In this document: positions 33,811 to 42,822 of the stretch, in pieces | How positions within the stretch are numbered: position 1 is the first letter of the stretch | Layout: each line of letters begins with the position of its first letter | Source: Streptomyces globisporus | GTDB lineage: Bacteria > Actinomycetota > Actinomycetes > Streptomycetales > Streptomycetaceae | Reading direction: 5' to 3' | Length of the DNA: 64,000 nt | Assembly: GCA_014649555.1 (NCBI GenBank) | Contig: BMTG01000024.1 | Coordinates: 1-64,000 of the forward strand | Notes under the pieces: model-generated | Databases searched by the model: none | What the model was told of the DNA's origin: nothing | What the model saw: only the letters and a program-made list of their open reading frames with translations | Translations under genes and position numbers: made by a program

Positions 33811-35181
33811 CTACGGCTTGATGTTCTGGTTCACGTGGAACAGGTTGCTGGGGTCGTAAGCTCTCTTGACCTCTACGAGACGTTCGTAGTTGCCCCGGTA
33901 GTTGGCCCTGATCCGGTCCTGGTCGTCCTCGGCCATGAAGTTGATGTACCCGCCTTCCTCCGAGTGCGGAGCGGTGGCCTGGTAGTAGTCACGCACCCAG
34001 GCGGTGTTGGCCTCGTTGTCGGCAGGGTCCGGCCACATTCCGGCGATGACGGTTGCGAACGTGGCATCCCGGTAGGCGAAGGCCGTGTCCTGCGGTGCCA
34101 CGCGGTGGCAGGCACCGTTGATCGGGTAGATGTGCACCGTCGAATTCATGGCGGGTAGCCGAGGCCCGTGATCGAGGTGTGCTGTGATCGCCGCATCACT
34201 CAGCTCTGTCACGAAGTTGGCCTTCCAGTAATGCTGCAGGCCAGGCGGCACCAGCGCGTCGAACGCGCTGTTGAGCGCGGAGTACGGCATCGGGCCTACG
34301 TGCTCGGCAACCACCGGTGCGATATCGCGGAACCGCTGGACGGCGCGCTCTCCCTCATCCATGGGGCCGGCCCAGCACGCGACGATCAGGATGAAGGTGT
34401 CGCCGTGCCGGTTCTCAGGTATGAACGGCAGAGGTGGGGCGATCTGGAAGGCGGGGAAGCCGCCGAGTTCCTCCGGGGCGTCAGCGATGAGTTCGCGGAA
34501 CGAACGCAGAACCGTGCCGGCATCTTCCAACTCGTACAGGATGGGCCCGCCATAGATGTCCTTGACCGGACTGAGCCGGAACTCGAACGATGTCACCGCG
34601 CCGAAGTTGCCGCCGCCGCCGCGGATGGCCCAGAAGAGGTCGTCGTGTTCTTGCTCGCTCGCGACGAGTAGCTTGCCCTCCGCCGTCACCACATCGGCCG
34701 AGATCAGGTTGTCGCAGCTCAGGCCCAGGCTGCGGGTGAGGTATCCGATGCCGCCACCGAGGGTGAGTCCCGCGACGCCGGTGGTGGAGACGATCCCGCC
34801 CGTGGTCGCCAGACCGAACGCGTGCGTCGCCGCATCGAAGTCGCCCCAGGTCGCTCCGCCGTCCACACGCGCGGTCCGTCGCTCGGGATCGACGCGGACG
34901 CCTCGCATGCCGGACAGATCGGCCACTACGCCGTCGTCGCAGGTCCCGAAGCCGGGCACACTGTGCCCACCACCACGCACCGCCAGGTCCAGCTCGTTGT
35001 CACGTGCGCAATCGACCGCAGCCATGACATCGCCCGCATTGGCACACTGCACGACGGCAGCCGGTCGCCTGTCGATCATGGCGTTGTAGACCTTGCGCGC
35101 CTCGTCGTAGCCATCGTTGTCAGGAGTGACTACCGGCCCCCGTACGCGTTCCCGCAACCGTTCGATCGATGAGTTTCTCAC
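33811..35181 (-). CDS. FAD-binding oxidoreductase, BBE-like, probably bicovalent flavin
   Basis: The start is the GTG at 35181, eight bases after AAGGAG, giving 456 residues. The FAD domain has VRGGGHSVPG with His73 and GLSCDNL with Cys156; in berberine-bridge-like oxidases these positions bind FAD covalently through His and Cys. The C-terminus ends in the BBE motif NYERLVEVKRAYDPSNLFHVNQNI. Such enzymes oxidise sugars or secondary metabolites with O2. No signal peptide is seen. Only gene of its cassette apart from debris. Confidence 0.88.
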   Translation of the reverse strand: MRNSSIERLRERVRGPVVTPDNDGYDEARKVYNAMIDRRPAAVVQCANAGDVMAAVDCARDNELDLAVRGGGHSVPGFGTCDDGVVADLSGMRGVRVDPERRTARVDGGATWGDFDAATHAFGLATTGGIVSTTGVAGLTLGGGIGYLTRSLGLSCDNLISADVVTAEGKLLVASEQEHDDLFWAIRGGGGNFGAVTSFEFRLSPVKDIYGGPILYELEDAGTVLRSFRELIADAPEELGGFPAFQIAPPLPFIPENRHGDTFILIVACWAGPMDEGERAVQRFRDIAPVVAEHVGPMPYSALNSAFDALVPPGLQHYWKANFVTELSDAAITAHLDHGPRLPAMNSTVHIYPINGACHRVAPQDTAFAYRDATFATVIAGMWPDPADNEANTAWVRDYYQATAPHSEEGGYINFMAEDDQDRIRANYRGNYERLVEVKRAYDPSNLFHVNQNIKP

Positions 35182-35720
35182 CAACCTCACTCCTTGCGCG
35201 TCGTTGCCGCGAGCTCCCGAGAGACCCAGCCCTCAGCCCCGGTCGGCCCATGGTCCCCCGGCCACTCTCCGACCCGGCTGCGCCTGGCCTGGTTCCTTTC
35301 CACGCTACGCCCATGAGTCGGATGCTCAACTCGACAGCCTCGGGAACATCCACGCGGCACCCACGCTGAGGACCAGGTCGGCGGCGTGGGCGACTCGGAG
35401 GGTCTCGCCGCCCGACACCCCCGGCGGTCGGTTTTGTATGTCCAGGATCAGAGGTCAGCGAGCGACCCTCCCTCCTGCGGCACCCGTGGCCGGAGTTTTA
35501 GCGTGATCGCTGAGGGCCCGCGGCTGTGTACTCGCCAAGAGGGGCGAGGCTGGGACGATGCCGGGGAGCCGCCGGGCGCAGTGCAGGGGATCCGCCAGAC
35601 AGTCGTGCGCCACGGGCCCGGTTTGACACCCGCCACTGTGCAACGCCGATCGTGCGGATTGCCTGGCCATGGCCGGAGTCGGGCTATGAGGTGGGGAGGG
35701 CGCGGTCGTGCGGAAAGGGC
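35182..35720. other. Gene-poor segment between oxidoreductase and repeat 3
   Basis: About 540 bases without a reading frame that looks like a real protein. Frames present are short, change composition and run into the tRNA-derived repeat. Confidence 0.5.
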
Positions 35721-35938
35721 CCGGACAACAAGAGGGCCCGGGTCGATGACCTGGGCCTCAGTCGTGGAGCGGGTGACGAGAATCGAACTCGCGCCCTGAG
35801 CTTGGGAATCGGCGGTTCTTGATCGACCAAACTGGCTCTCTGAACTGCATGTTTGACCGGGGCGGCGAGGTTGGTCCGGTCTCTGGGCGCCGTGCTTGAC
35901 CGCTGTTGTCCGCTCCGAAGGGCACGGATGGGGCACGG
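35721..35938 (-). repeat. Attachment-like repeat 3
   Basis: The hairpin GGCCCGGGTCGATGACCTGGGCC, the tRNA-Gly 3' half from 35765 with one change in the anticodon-side (CGCCCTGAGC), and an arm of the type seen in repeat 9 (TTTGACCGGGGCGGCGAGG, GTCCGCTCCGAAGGGCACGG) ending at 35938. Confidence 0.9.
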
Positions 35939-36061
35939 CACTGGCGGGTGGGCAGGGCGCGAAACTTGTCATTGAGACGGCCCCAGTCGGATGGATCCTG
36001 GCCACGGTCGCCGTCTGGCTGTGCTCAGACGTTGTCAGCACCAGGTGGCAGGGTACCGGCC

Positions 36062-36700
36062 ATGACCGTATCGATCAGTGAGTCGTGGACGCGCATCGAA
36101 AATTGGCTGTCCGAGCATGCGTCGGCGACCTACTCTGCGCTGGCGCCACCCGCGCATCCGGAGGACATCGCCGCGACCGAACGCGTCATCGGCCAGCCGC
36201 TCCTCAAACCCTTAGTGATCTCGCTGCTGCGGCATGACGGTCTCCTGGACCAGCGGAGTTCGCTGCTCCCTGGGATCTACAGGCCGATGAGCACAGGTCG
36301 GATAGCGGCTGACTGGGGACTTTTCACCGGCTTCTACGACAAGCACACGGCAGATGAGGGAGGAGGGGAGGCGGAGTGCGATTTCATGAGGATTGGGGGC
36401 AGTCGCATCCTGTACGGGCACCCGCAAATGATTCCCTTCGCGCGGGACCTCGGTGGTGGTTACCTCGTGCTGGACCACCGTCCCGAGATCGACCGGGGGC
36501 GCGTCCATGAAGCAGAGGCCACGGAAGGCATCATGCGCGGCTCGCACGATATGTGGACGTCCCTGCCCGTGTTCATGGATTCGGTCGCCACGGCTCTGGA
36601 GACCAACCAGCCCCTCAACGGCAACATGCCCGTAGTTGATGAGGAGCACAGACTGCAATGGGACTTCATACCGCTGAGCAGTGACCGGACCGTGCGTTGA
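36062..36700 (+). CDS. SMI1/KNR4 (SUKH) family protein, probable immunity protein
   Basis: The 212-residue protein has SUKH features: an early helix (ESWTRIENWLSEHA), PPAHPEDIAATERVIGQPLLKPLVISLLRHDGL, a central FARDLGGGYLVLDHRPEIDRG and a WTSLPVFMDSVATALE helix near the end. SUKH proteins are frequent immunity proteins of polymorphic toxins. It is the only gene between repeats 3 and 4, so its cassette is under 1 kb. No toxin accompanies it. Confidence 0.75.
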   Translation: MTVSISESWTRIENWLSEHASATYSALAPPAHPEDIAATERVIGQPLLKPLVISLLRHDGLLDQRSSLLPGIYRPMSTGRIAADWGLFTGFYDKHTADEGGGEAECDFMRIGGSRILYGHPQMIPFARDLGGGYLVLDHRPEIDRGRVHEAEATEGIMRGSHDMWTSLPVFMDSVATALETNQPLNGNMPVVDEEHRLQWDFIPLSSDRTVR

Positions 36701-36846
36701 CCACAGCGCGGACGCGGGATGGCGGGCACGTTCACGACACGCTGCGGAACGACGGTCAGGACATGATGGTCCTGGCTGCTCGTGGGGCGACTCTTACGAG
36801 GGAGACCGTCAAGGTGGTGCGGAGATGGTGCGCGACGCTCGGAGCA

Positions 36847-37053
36847 GTCCAGACGAAAAGGAAGCCCTCGGCCGCCAGCCACGGGCTTTTCGTGGAGCGG
36901 GTGACGAGAATCGAACTCGCGCTCTGAGCTTGGGAATCAGCGGTGCTTAGGTTGTTGCAGGGGCTCTGACCTGCGATTTCGGACTGGGCAGGTGAATGGC
37001 TCCCGGTCTCTGGGAGCCGTATCTGACCGCTGTTGTCCGCTCGGCTGGGCACG
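36847..37053 (-). repeat. Attachment-like repeat 4
   Basis: A variant hairpin with arms AAGCCC (36862-36867) and GGGCTT (36883-36888), the tRNA-Gly 3' half from 36893, and an arm of the type shared with repeat 5 (GGGCAGGTGAATGGCTCCCGG) ending GGGCACG at 37053. The sequence beyond the core is homologous to that after repeat 12 for about 230 bases. Confidence 0.9.
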
Positions 37054-37151
37054 TCGACTGTGGGACATCGGTCTGAGGTTCTGTGCTGGAGCGGCTGACG
37101 GAAAATGGAACGGGAGCCACCTGTGCTGCAGACGCTCCGGTGGCGCAGACG

Positions 37152-37475
37152 TCAGGCCCAGAAGACTTCGGTGACGACGATCTGGGGATCGGCGTGGCGC
37201 CGCATGAAGGTGTAGATGAGCCAGCCGCGTCCGCCGGCCAGGTCCACGATGTGGGGGCCGCCGGGGCTTGTAGAGGCCAGAGGTCGGACGGTCATCCAGT
37301 GCGGGAGCGAGGCATCGGCGTCGATCCCCCGGAAGTAGGGGTCTTCGGCCGTGATCAGTTCCGCACGGGCACTCATGATCAGGTCACCGCCTTCGGCGGG
37401 CATGTTCTGGAAGTCGTGCTGTGCCTGCTTCGTCCAGTCCATTTGCCAAGGCGGCCGGAGTGGTTCTTCGGTCAC
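37152..37475 (-). CDS. Small protein with RelE/ParE-like C-terminus, candidate toxin
   Basis: The 107-residue product starts at a GTG overlapping the stop of the DUF6247 gene (GTGA). It contains WTKQAQHDFQNMPAEGGDLIMSAR, a helix pair, and ends with strands GWLIYTFMRRHADPQIVVTEVFWA, an order seen in RelE/ParE-type toxins. With the Phd-like antitoxin gene two positions upstream it may form a toxin-antitoxin set. The assignment is by pattern only. A truncated copy of its 3' end occurs at about 57594-57716. Confidence 0.5.
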   Translation of the reverse strand: MTEEPLRPPWQMDWTKQAQHDFQNMPAEGGDLIMSARAELITAEDPYFRGIDADASLPHWMTVRPLASTSPGGPHIVDLAGGRGWLIYTFMRRHADPQIVVTEVFWA

Positions 37476-37837
37476 TCTCCGGGCTTCCTCTCGGCGGCTT
37501 CGTGCCGGAGGCGGCTGTACTCCTCCAGAAGCCGGAGGGACTCCTCGGGGTCCTCGGACTTGGCGGCGCGGGCTTCGAGGTCGCGAAGGTGCGAGTCGAG
37601 GACGGGATTCCGGGCGATGGCGTACTGCGTCCACCACAGGCGCATGAAGGCGGGCACGGGCGTGATGGTGAAGGCGTCGCCGATGACGCGCTTCCAGTGC
37701 GCCTCAAAGTCCGGGAGGAGGTGCGGAGTGTGTTCCTGAATCGCCAACCGAAGTGCTTGAGGCGTGTGTTCGGGCATGGGCGGCAACCGCAGGGGTTCCC
37801 CCTCGTACCCATCGAAGTGGAGTGCGTGGGCGGGCAT
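37472..37837 (-). CDS. DUF6247 family protein
   Basis: The 121-residue protein begins MPAHALHFDGYEGEPLRLPP and has PMPEHTPQALRLAIQEHTPHLLPDFEAHW followed by a helix-rich C-terminus with LRLLEEYSRLRHEAAERK. This is the pattern of DUF6247, found in Streptomyces beside Phd-type antitoxins and RelE-like genes. It lies 28 bases after the antitoxin gene and overlaps the candidate toxin. Confidence 0.65.
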   Translation of the reverse strand: MPAHALHFDGYEGEPLRLPPMPEHTPQALRLAIQEHTPHLLPDFEAHWKRVIGDAFTITPVPAFMRLWWTQYAIARNPVLDSHLRDLEARAAKSEDPEESLRLLEEYSRLRHEAAERKPGE

Positions 37838-37865
37838 GGTTCGTGCTCCTTGCTGTGGGGGTGGG

Positions 37866-38060
37866 TCAGGCCGCCTCGTGTCGGTCCCCGTGCGACTCGT
37901 GCCCGCGGGCCATCTGCTCGAACCACTCGGCCGGCACCAGGTAGGCGACCGTCTTTCCCTTGCGGGTGATGGCGGCGGCCTCGCCGGCGATCCGGGTCCG
38001 GTCCAGGATCTCGCCCATCCCCTTGCGCAGGTCGATGGTTGTGTACGTCTTCGTCTCCAT
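37866..38060 (-). CDS. Phd/YefM-like antitoxin
   Basis: The 64-residue protein (METKTYTTIDLRKGMGEILDRTR, then GEAAAITRKGKTVAYLVPAEWFEQM) is a compact Phd/YefM DNA-binding domain. First gene of a three-gene operon with DUF6247 and the RelE-like product. Palindromes just upstream suggest autoregulation. Confidence 0.8.
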   Translation of the reverse strand: METKTYTTIDLRKGMGEILDRTRIAGEAAAITRKGKTVAYLVPAEWFEQMARGHESHGDRHEAA

Positions 38061-38091
38061 ACGCTGAAGCGTATAGCAACTATCATAGTTG
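38061..38091. promoter_or_regulatory. Palindromic promoter of the Phd-type module
   Basis: Two inverted repeats abut the antitoxin start: ACGC-TGAA-GCGT (38061-38072) and CAACTA-TCA-TAGTTG (38077-38091). Their AT content and location fit an autoregulated toxin-antitoxin promoter; on the minus strand TATGAT within the second could serve as -10. Confidence 0.5.
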
Positions 38092-38179
38092 ACATACGTG
38101 CCTGCGGGGTGCGACGGCTATAGGAAGCCAACGGTGACGCCGGGTGCAGAGCGGGTGCGGGGCGCCTGATCGGGCTTGT

Positions 38180-38393
38180 GGCAACAAAGAAGCCCCCGGC
38201 CGCTGGCCTGGGGCTTTCATGTGGAGCGGGTGACGAGAATCGAACTCGCGCTCTGAGCTTGGGAATCAGCGGTTCTTACGTTGTCGGAGGTGCCCTGACC
38301 TGCGATTTCGGATGGGGCAGGTGAGTGGCTCCCGGCCTCCGGGAGCCGTATCTGACCGCTGTTGTCCGCTCTGCTGGGCACGGATGGGGCACG
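38180..38393 (-). repeat. Attachment-like repeat 5
   Basis: A hairpin with arms AAGCCCC (38190-38196) and GGGGCTT (38210-38216), the tRNA-Gly 3' half from 38222, and an arm of the repeat-4 type (GGGGCAGGTGAGTGGCTCCC) ending GGGGCACG at 38393. A PIN toxin gene begins its 3' end 42 bases further on. Confidence 0.92.
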
Positions 38394-38434
38394 AGAGCTG
38401 GCAGTGCGACGCGTGCTCCGGGCGGCCCGGCTGG

Positions 38435-38836
38435 TCAGAGGGCGATGATGCGGACTTGGTTGCCGCAGAGCTTGGTCATGTCATCGCTGTCGGACGTCAG
38501 CAGGGCGACGGGTTTCGGCTGGCGGAGCGCGACCTCGGCGACCGTGGCGTCAATGGCGTACTTGTGCCCGTGCAGCCCGGCACCTTTGAGGAGCTCAGCC
38601 GGCGCTTTCGCCGTCTGCTCGGTGACGGGCTCCACCTTGACACGGGAGAGGGCCCAGTTCATGCGAGGCATGTGGGCGTGGGTGTGGGTGACTTCCACGA
38701 TGGTGTTCGCCCCGATCACGAGGTCGGCTCCCATGCCGTGGAAGACCTGAAGCATCGCGAGGAGCTTGCGGTCCTGGGCGATCCAGGCGGAGAGTCCTTC
38801 CGAGTCCAGGACGACTGTCTCGATGCGCTCGCTCAC
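38435..38836 (-). CDS. PIN-domain toxin (VapC-like), antitoxin truncated
   Basis: The 133-residue protein has the PIN acidic set D11 (VVLDSEG), E48 (NTIVEVTH), D96 (AIDATVAEVA) and D116/D118-119 (LTSDSDDM), so it should be an Mg-dependent RNase. It starts at a GTG overlapping an antitoxin stop, but only the last 18 codons of that antitoxin remain. Compared with the copies at 42044 and 53299 it has changes such as GMGADLV and THTHAHMPRMN. With promoter and antitoxin gone it may be unexpressed. Confidence 0.85.
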   Translation of the reverse strand: MSERIETVVLDSEGLSAWIAQDRKLLAMLQVFHGMGADLVIGANTIVEVTHTHAHMPRMNWALSRVKVEPVTEQTAKAPAELLKGAGLHGHKYAIDATVAEVALRQPKPVALLTSDSDDMTKLCGNQVRIIAL

Positions 38837-38890
38837 GCGGCGTCTGTGTCCTTGGAGGAGTCGACGGAGCCGAAGATCTTCGCGCGGGCT
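38833..38890 (-). pseudogene. Truncated antitoxin tail
   Basis: Only the end of the ribbon-helix-helix antitoxin frame remains (ARAKIFGSVDSSKDTDAA and stop). Beyond about 38890 the sequence becomes that of the P-type ATPase promoter side, marking a recombination junction inside this cassette. Confidence 0.7.
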
Positions 38891-39017
38891 GGCGAGGTTG
38901 GCACGTGTTCCGGGTGGTCGCTCTGCCGTTGCGGGGCCGCCGCGATGGCCACAGGCTGCCCGAAGGGAAGTGCTCCGGCCGAGCGGGGCCACCGACGTAC
39001 CGGGGAGGTGAACGGTC

Positions 39018-41447
39018 ATGCGACACCCGCGGGATTCCGAGCCGAGCGAGGTGGGCAAAGAGCGCAGCACGGCAGTGCTGGACGTGCGGGGCATGGTCCG
39101 TGCCACCCAGCAGAACACCGTCGCTGCTGTGCTGGGCCGCCGGCCGGGTGTGATGGACGTGGAGGTGAACCCGGTGGCGCAGTCGGCCACCGTCGTCTTC
39201 GACCCGCGGCAGACCTCGCTGGCGGAGCTGCGCGGATGGGTGACCGCGTGCGGCTACCACTGCGTCGGCCAGTCGGTGCCGGCCCACGTCTGCGACCCGA
39301 TGGACGAGCCGGATCCGCCCGGTCCCGCGAGGGCGGCCGAAGCCGTGCGCACCGCGCACGCGGGGCACGAACCGGGGGGTGTGCCGTCGCCCGATGAGGC
39401 GATGGGCCACGGCGGTCATGCGGTGATGGCGATGGCGGCCATGGTGGCCGACATGCGCAACCGCTTCCTCGTCGCGGTGGTCTTCTCCGTCCCGGTCGTG
39501 GTCTGGTCCCCGATCGGCGAGGAGGTCTTCGGCTGGCATGCGCCCGTGCCGTTCGGGCTCCGTCAGGACGTGTGGGCGCTCCTGCTGAGCCTGCCGGTGA
39601 TCTTCTACTCGTGCTCGATCTTCTTCGTCGGTGCCGTAGGTGCCCTGCGCGCCCGAACACTGGACATGATGGTGCTGGTGGCGGTCGCCGTCGGCGCGGG
39701 CTGGCTGTACTCGCTGATCGTCACCCTCACCGGCGGCGGCGAGGTCTTCTACGAGGCCGCCACCGTCCTGGCCTCCTTCGTCCTGCTCGGCCACTGGTTC
39801 GAGATGCGCGCCCGAGGCGGTGCCAACGACGCCATCCGCGCACTGCTGGACCTCGCCCCGCCCAAGGCCGTCGTCCTGCGGGACGGCGAACCGGTCGAGA
39901 TCGCCACCGCCGAGGTGGCCGTCGGTGACCTGCTGCTCGTACGCCCCGGCACGAAGATCGCCGCGGACGGTGTTGTAGTGGACGGCGAGAGCGAGGTCGA
40001 CGAGTCGACCGTGACCGGCGAAAGCCTGCCGGTGCACAAGGCGCCGGGCTCCGCCGTGGTCGGCGCCACCCTCAACGCCAACGGCACCCTGCGGGTACGG
40101 GCGACCAGGGTGGGCGCGGACACCGCCCTGGCCCAGATCGTCAAGCTGGTCCAGGAGGCCCAGAACTCCAAGGCCCCGGGCCAGCGGCTAGCCGACCGCG
40201 CCGCGTTCTGGCTGGTCTTCGTCGCCCTCGTCGGCGGCGGACTCACCCTCGCCGTCTGGCTCCTGGCCTCCGACCGCCCCTTCGGCGAGGCCATGCTGTT
40301 CGCCATCACGGTGGTCGTCATCACCTGCCCGGACGCGCTGGGCCTGGCCACGCCCACCGCCATCATGGTCGGCACCGGCCTGGGGGCCAAGCGGGGCGTG
40401 CTGTTCAAGAACGCGATGGCCCTGGAAGCATCTGCCGGGATCCAGACCGTGGTCATGGACAAGACCGGCACCCTCACCAAGGGAGAGCCCGAGGTCACCG
40501 AGGTGATCACCGCACCCGGCCGCGACGAGGACGAGATCCTCCGGCTGGTCGCGGCGGTCGAGCGGGAATCCGAGCACCCGCTGGCCGAGGCGGTCGTACG
40601 CCACGCCGAGTCGCGCAGCGTGGGGCCGGCCCAGGCGCGGCATTTCGAGAACGTGCCCGGCCACGGGGCGACCGCCGTGGTCGACGGCCACCGGATCGCC
40701 GTGGGCAACCGCCGATTGGCCGAACGCGAAGACGCGGACCTCGGTCCGCTGGCCACCCGGCGGGACGAGCTCGCAGCCACCGGCCGCACCGTCGTCATCG
40801 CCACGGTCGACGGCGTGGCCGCCGCCCTCATCGGCATCGCCGACGCACCACGGGAGACCTCCTCGGCCGCCGTGACCGAGCTGCACGCCCTGGGCGTCGA
40901 GGTCGTCATGCTCACCGGCGACAACCAGGCCACCGCCGAACGGATCGCGCAGCGCCTGGGCATCGACACCGTCATCGCAGAGGTCCTTCCCGGCGACAAG
41001 GCCGCCACCATCGCCGAGCTCCAGCGCGGCGGCCGCAAGGTCGCCATGGTCGGCGACGGCGTCAACGACGCCCCCGCCCTCGCCCAGGCCGACCTCGGCA
41101 TCGCCATCGGCGCCGGCACCGACGTCGCCATCGAGACGGCCGACCTCGTCCTGATGCGCTCCGACCCCCTGGACGTCCCCACCGCCCTGCGTATCGGCCG
41201 CGGCACCCTGCGCAAGATGCGCCAGAACCTCGGCTGGGCCATCGGCTACAACGCCATCGCCCTGCCCATCGCCGCAGGCGTCTTCGAACCCGCCACCGGT
41301 CTGATCCTCCGCCCCGAGATCGCCGCCCTGTCCATGTCCGGGTCCAGCGTCGTCGTCGCCGTCAACGCCCTCGCCCTCAAACGCCTCCGCCTGCCCCGCC
41401 CGGTTCCTGCGAACCCGGCAGACGTAGGCGATGACCATGGCCGGTGA
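39018..41447 (+). CDS. Heavy-metal P1B-type ATPase with CPD motif
   Basis: The 809-residue pump has an N-terminal HMA-like domain (about residues 18-85) without the usual CxxC (the site reads GMVRAT), a His-rich stretch ([11 protein letters not shown], about 129-139), TGES (333-336), a transmembrane CPD (437-439) in place of CPC, DKTGT with Asp481, SEHPLAEA and GDGVND. It should export a metal ion through the cytoplasmic membrane; the CPD motif and lack of CxxC leave copper only a guess. GGGGAGGTG precedes the ATG. No regulator is adjacent. Confidence 0.88.
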   Translation: MRHPRDSEPSEVGKERSTAVLDVRGMVRATQQNTVAAVLGRRPGVMDVEVNPVAQSATVVFDPRQTSLAELRGWVTACGYHCVGQSVPAHVCDPMDEPDPPGPARAAEAVRTAHAGHEPGGVPSPDEAMGHGGHAVMAMAAMVADMRNRFLVAVVFSVPVVVWSPIGEEVFGWHAPVPFGLRQDVWALLLSLPVIFYSCSIFFVGAVGALRARTLDMMVLVAVAVGAGWLYSLIVTLTGGGEVFYEAATVLASFVLLGHWFEMRARGGANDAIRALLDLAPPKAVVLRDGEPVEIATAEVAVGDLLLVRPGTKIAADGVVVDGESEVDESTVTGESLPVHKAPGSAVVGATLNANGTLRVRATRVGADTALAQIVKLVQEAQNSKAPGQRLADRAAFWLVFVALVGGGLTLAVWLLASDRPFGEAMLFAITVVVITCPDALGLATPTAIMVGTGLGAKRGVLFKNAMALEASAGIQTVVMDKTGTLTKGEPEVTEVITAPGRDEDEILRLVAAVERESEHPLAEAVVRHAESRSVGPAQARHFENVPGHGATAVVDGHRIAVGNRRLAEREDADLGPLATRRDELAATGRTVVIATVDGVAAALIGIADAPRETSSAAVTELHALGVEVVMLTGDNQATAERIAQRLGIDTVIAEVLPGDKAATIAELQRGGRKVAMVGDGVNDAPALAQADLGIAIGAGTDVAIETADLVLMRSDPLDVPTALRIGRGTLRKMRQNLGWAIGYNAIALPIAAGVFEPATGLILRPEIAALSMSGSSVVVAVNALALKRLRLPRPVPANPADVGDDHGR

Positions 41448-41649
41448 CCGGCCCGAGGCCGCGCTGCGCCGGGTTCGAGTGCGGTTGTGGCGTACTGCAA
41501 CGCCATGTCCTCGGCACGCCTGGCCGCCCGCTACCGTCGGCCTCCAGGTCCGCGCCGACGACGGCCACGAAACTTACCTCGCGGTGCGGATCAAGGGTTC
41601 GGTTCCGCCGAACCTCACCACTTTGATCCTGCGCAACGTCCCCGGCTGA
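41431..41649 (+). CDS. Possible small protein after the ATPase
   Basis: A 72-codon frame overlaps the end of the ATPase gene by 17 bases. Its second half ([18 protein letters not shown], then [12 protein letters not shown]) looks protein-like, the first half less so. It may be the tail of a lost gene fused to noncoding DNA. Confidence 0.3.
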   Translation: MTMAGDRPEAALRRVRVRLWRTATPCPRHAWPPATVGLQVRADDGHETYLAVRIKGSVPPNLTTLILRNVPG

Positions 41650-41779
41650 CGCCAACGGCTGGTAGCCCGAATACGCACTGCCGGAGCGGGACCTGCTTCC
41701 CGCCGAACAAGCCTGGTCAAGCCTGATGGACCCTCGTGCGGCTGCCCGACTTCTCGACGCGGAGCCGTAGCAGCCGGAC

Positions 41780-41990
41780 GCAAACAAGGCCCTGGTCTCC
41801 GACCAGGGCCTTCATTATGGAGCGGGTGACGAGAATCGAACTCGCGCTCTGAGCTTGGGAATCAGCGGTGCTTGAGCCTCCAGAAGGGCTCTGAACTGCG
41901 CTTTCCTGCGAGGAAGCAGGGGGCGCCATGGTCTCTGGAGGCTGTACCCGACCGCTGTTGTCCGCTCTGCTGGGCACGGATGGGGCACGG
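41780..41990 (-). repeat. Attachment-like repeat 6
   Basis: The hairpin is a perfect 12-bp stem: AAGGCCCTGGTC (41786-41797) and GACCAGGGCCTT (41801-41812). The tRNA-Gly 3' half follows from 41818 and the arm is of the type shared with repeat 10 (CTGCGAGGAAGCAG, GTCTCTGGAGGCTG), ending GGGGCACG at 41989. Confidence 0.92.
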
Positions 41991-42043
41991 GAGGGCTATA
42001 CCGCGGACCGTGCCAGAGGGTGTGCTCGGGGTGGGCCGGCGCG

Positions 42044-42445
42044 TCAGAGAGGGACGATGCGGACTTGGTTGCCGCAGAGTTTCGTCATGTCGTCGCTGTC
42101 GGAGGTCAGGAGGGCGACGGGTTTCGGCTGGCGCAGGGCGACCTCAGCGACTGTGGCGTCGATGGCGTACTTATGTCCGTGCAGTCCGGCACCTTTGAGG
42201 AGTTCCGCTGCTGCTTTAGCCGCCTGCTCGGTGACGGGCTCCACCTTGACGCGGGACAGGGCCCAGTTCAGGCGAGGCATGTTGGTGCGGGAGTGGCTGA
42301 CTTCCACGATGGTATTGGCCCCGATCACCAGGTCGGCTCCCATGTCGTGGAAGACCTGAAGCATCGCGAGGAACTTGCGGTCCTGCGCGATCCAGGCGGA
42401 GAGCCCCTCGGAGTCCAGGACGACGGTCTCGATGCGCTCGCTCAC
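42044..42445 (-). CDS. PIN-domain toxin (VapC-like), intact pair A
   Basis: The 133-residue protein carries D11, E48, D96 and D116/D118-119 of the PIN nuclease site and starts at a GTG overlapping the antitoxin stop (GTGA). It lies 54 bases from the arm of repeat 6. The copy at 53299 is nearly identical. Expected role: RNase toxin held in check by the antitoxin, perhaps stabilising the cassette. Confidence 0.88.
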   Translation of the reverse strand: MSERIETVVLDSEGLSAWIAQDRKFLAMLQVFHDMGADLVIGANTIVEVSHSRTNMPRLNWALSRVKVEPVTEQAAKAAAELLKGAGLHGHKYAIDATVAEVALRQPKPVALLTSDSDDMTKLCGNQVRIVPL

Positions 42446-42690
42446 GCGGCGTCCGCGCCCTCGGAGGAGCCGGCGGAGCCGAAGATCTTCCCGCGTGCCT
42501 CGGCAAGCTCCTCATTGCTGAACTGTCCGTGTTCTTCCTCGTGACGGCGGAGGTCGTCGCCCAGGAGCTGGTGCCGGATCTGGCGGGCTACGGCTTCCGC
42601 TACGTAGCCGGAGACGTTGTCCGTGAGCTTGCGGAGCTCCGCCACCTGGTCGCTGGGGAGCGTGACGGTGATGCGAGTCGTTGAGGACAT
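42442..42690 (-). CDS. Ribbon-helix-helix-like antitoxin, intact pair A
   Basis: An 82-residue protein starting MSSTTRITVTLPSDQVAELR with a C-terminal toxin-binding tail (HEEEHGQFSNEELAEARGKIFG). First gene of the pair; a perfect palindrome lies 9 bases upstream of the start and is probably its operator. Confidence 0.82.
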   Translation of the reverse strand: MSSTTRITVTLPSDQVAELRKLTDNVSGYVAEAVARQIRHQLLGDDLRRHEEEHGQFSNEELAEARGKIFGSAGSSEGADAA

Positions 42691-42698
42691 ACGTCAAG

Positions 42699-42714
42699 CA
42701 TACTGGAGTATGCG
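42699..42714. promoter_or_regulatory. Antitoxin operator palindrome
   Basis: GCATACT-GG-AGTATGC has perfect 7-base arms, 9 bases upstream of the antitoxin start. The same element recurs at 53955 and, weakened, at 30617. Confidence 0.65.
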
Positions 42715-42822
42715 CGACAGGGCCTGGGTTTGCGGCACCGATTCTTCCGGTCAAGGTTTCGCGACCGGAGGGTGAGGTTTCCAGCGCGGGGAGTACGAGC
42801 CCGCCGACCATGCGCGCATCTG

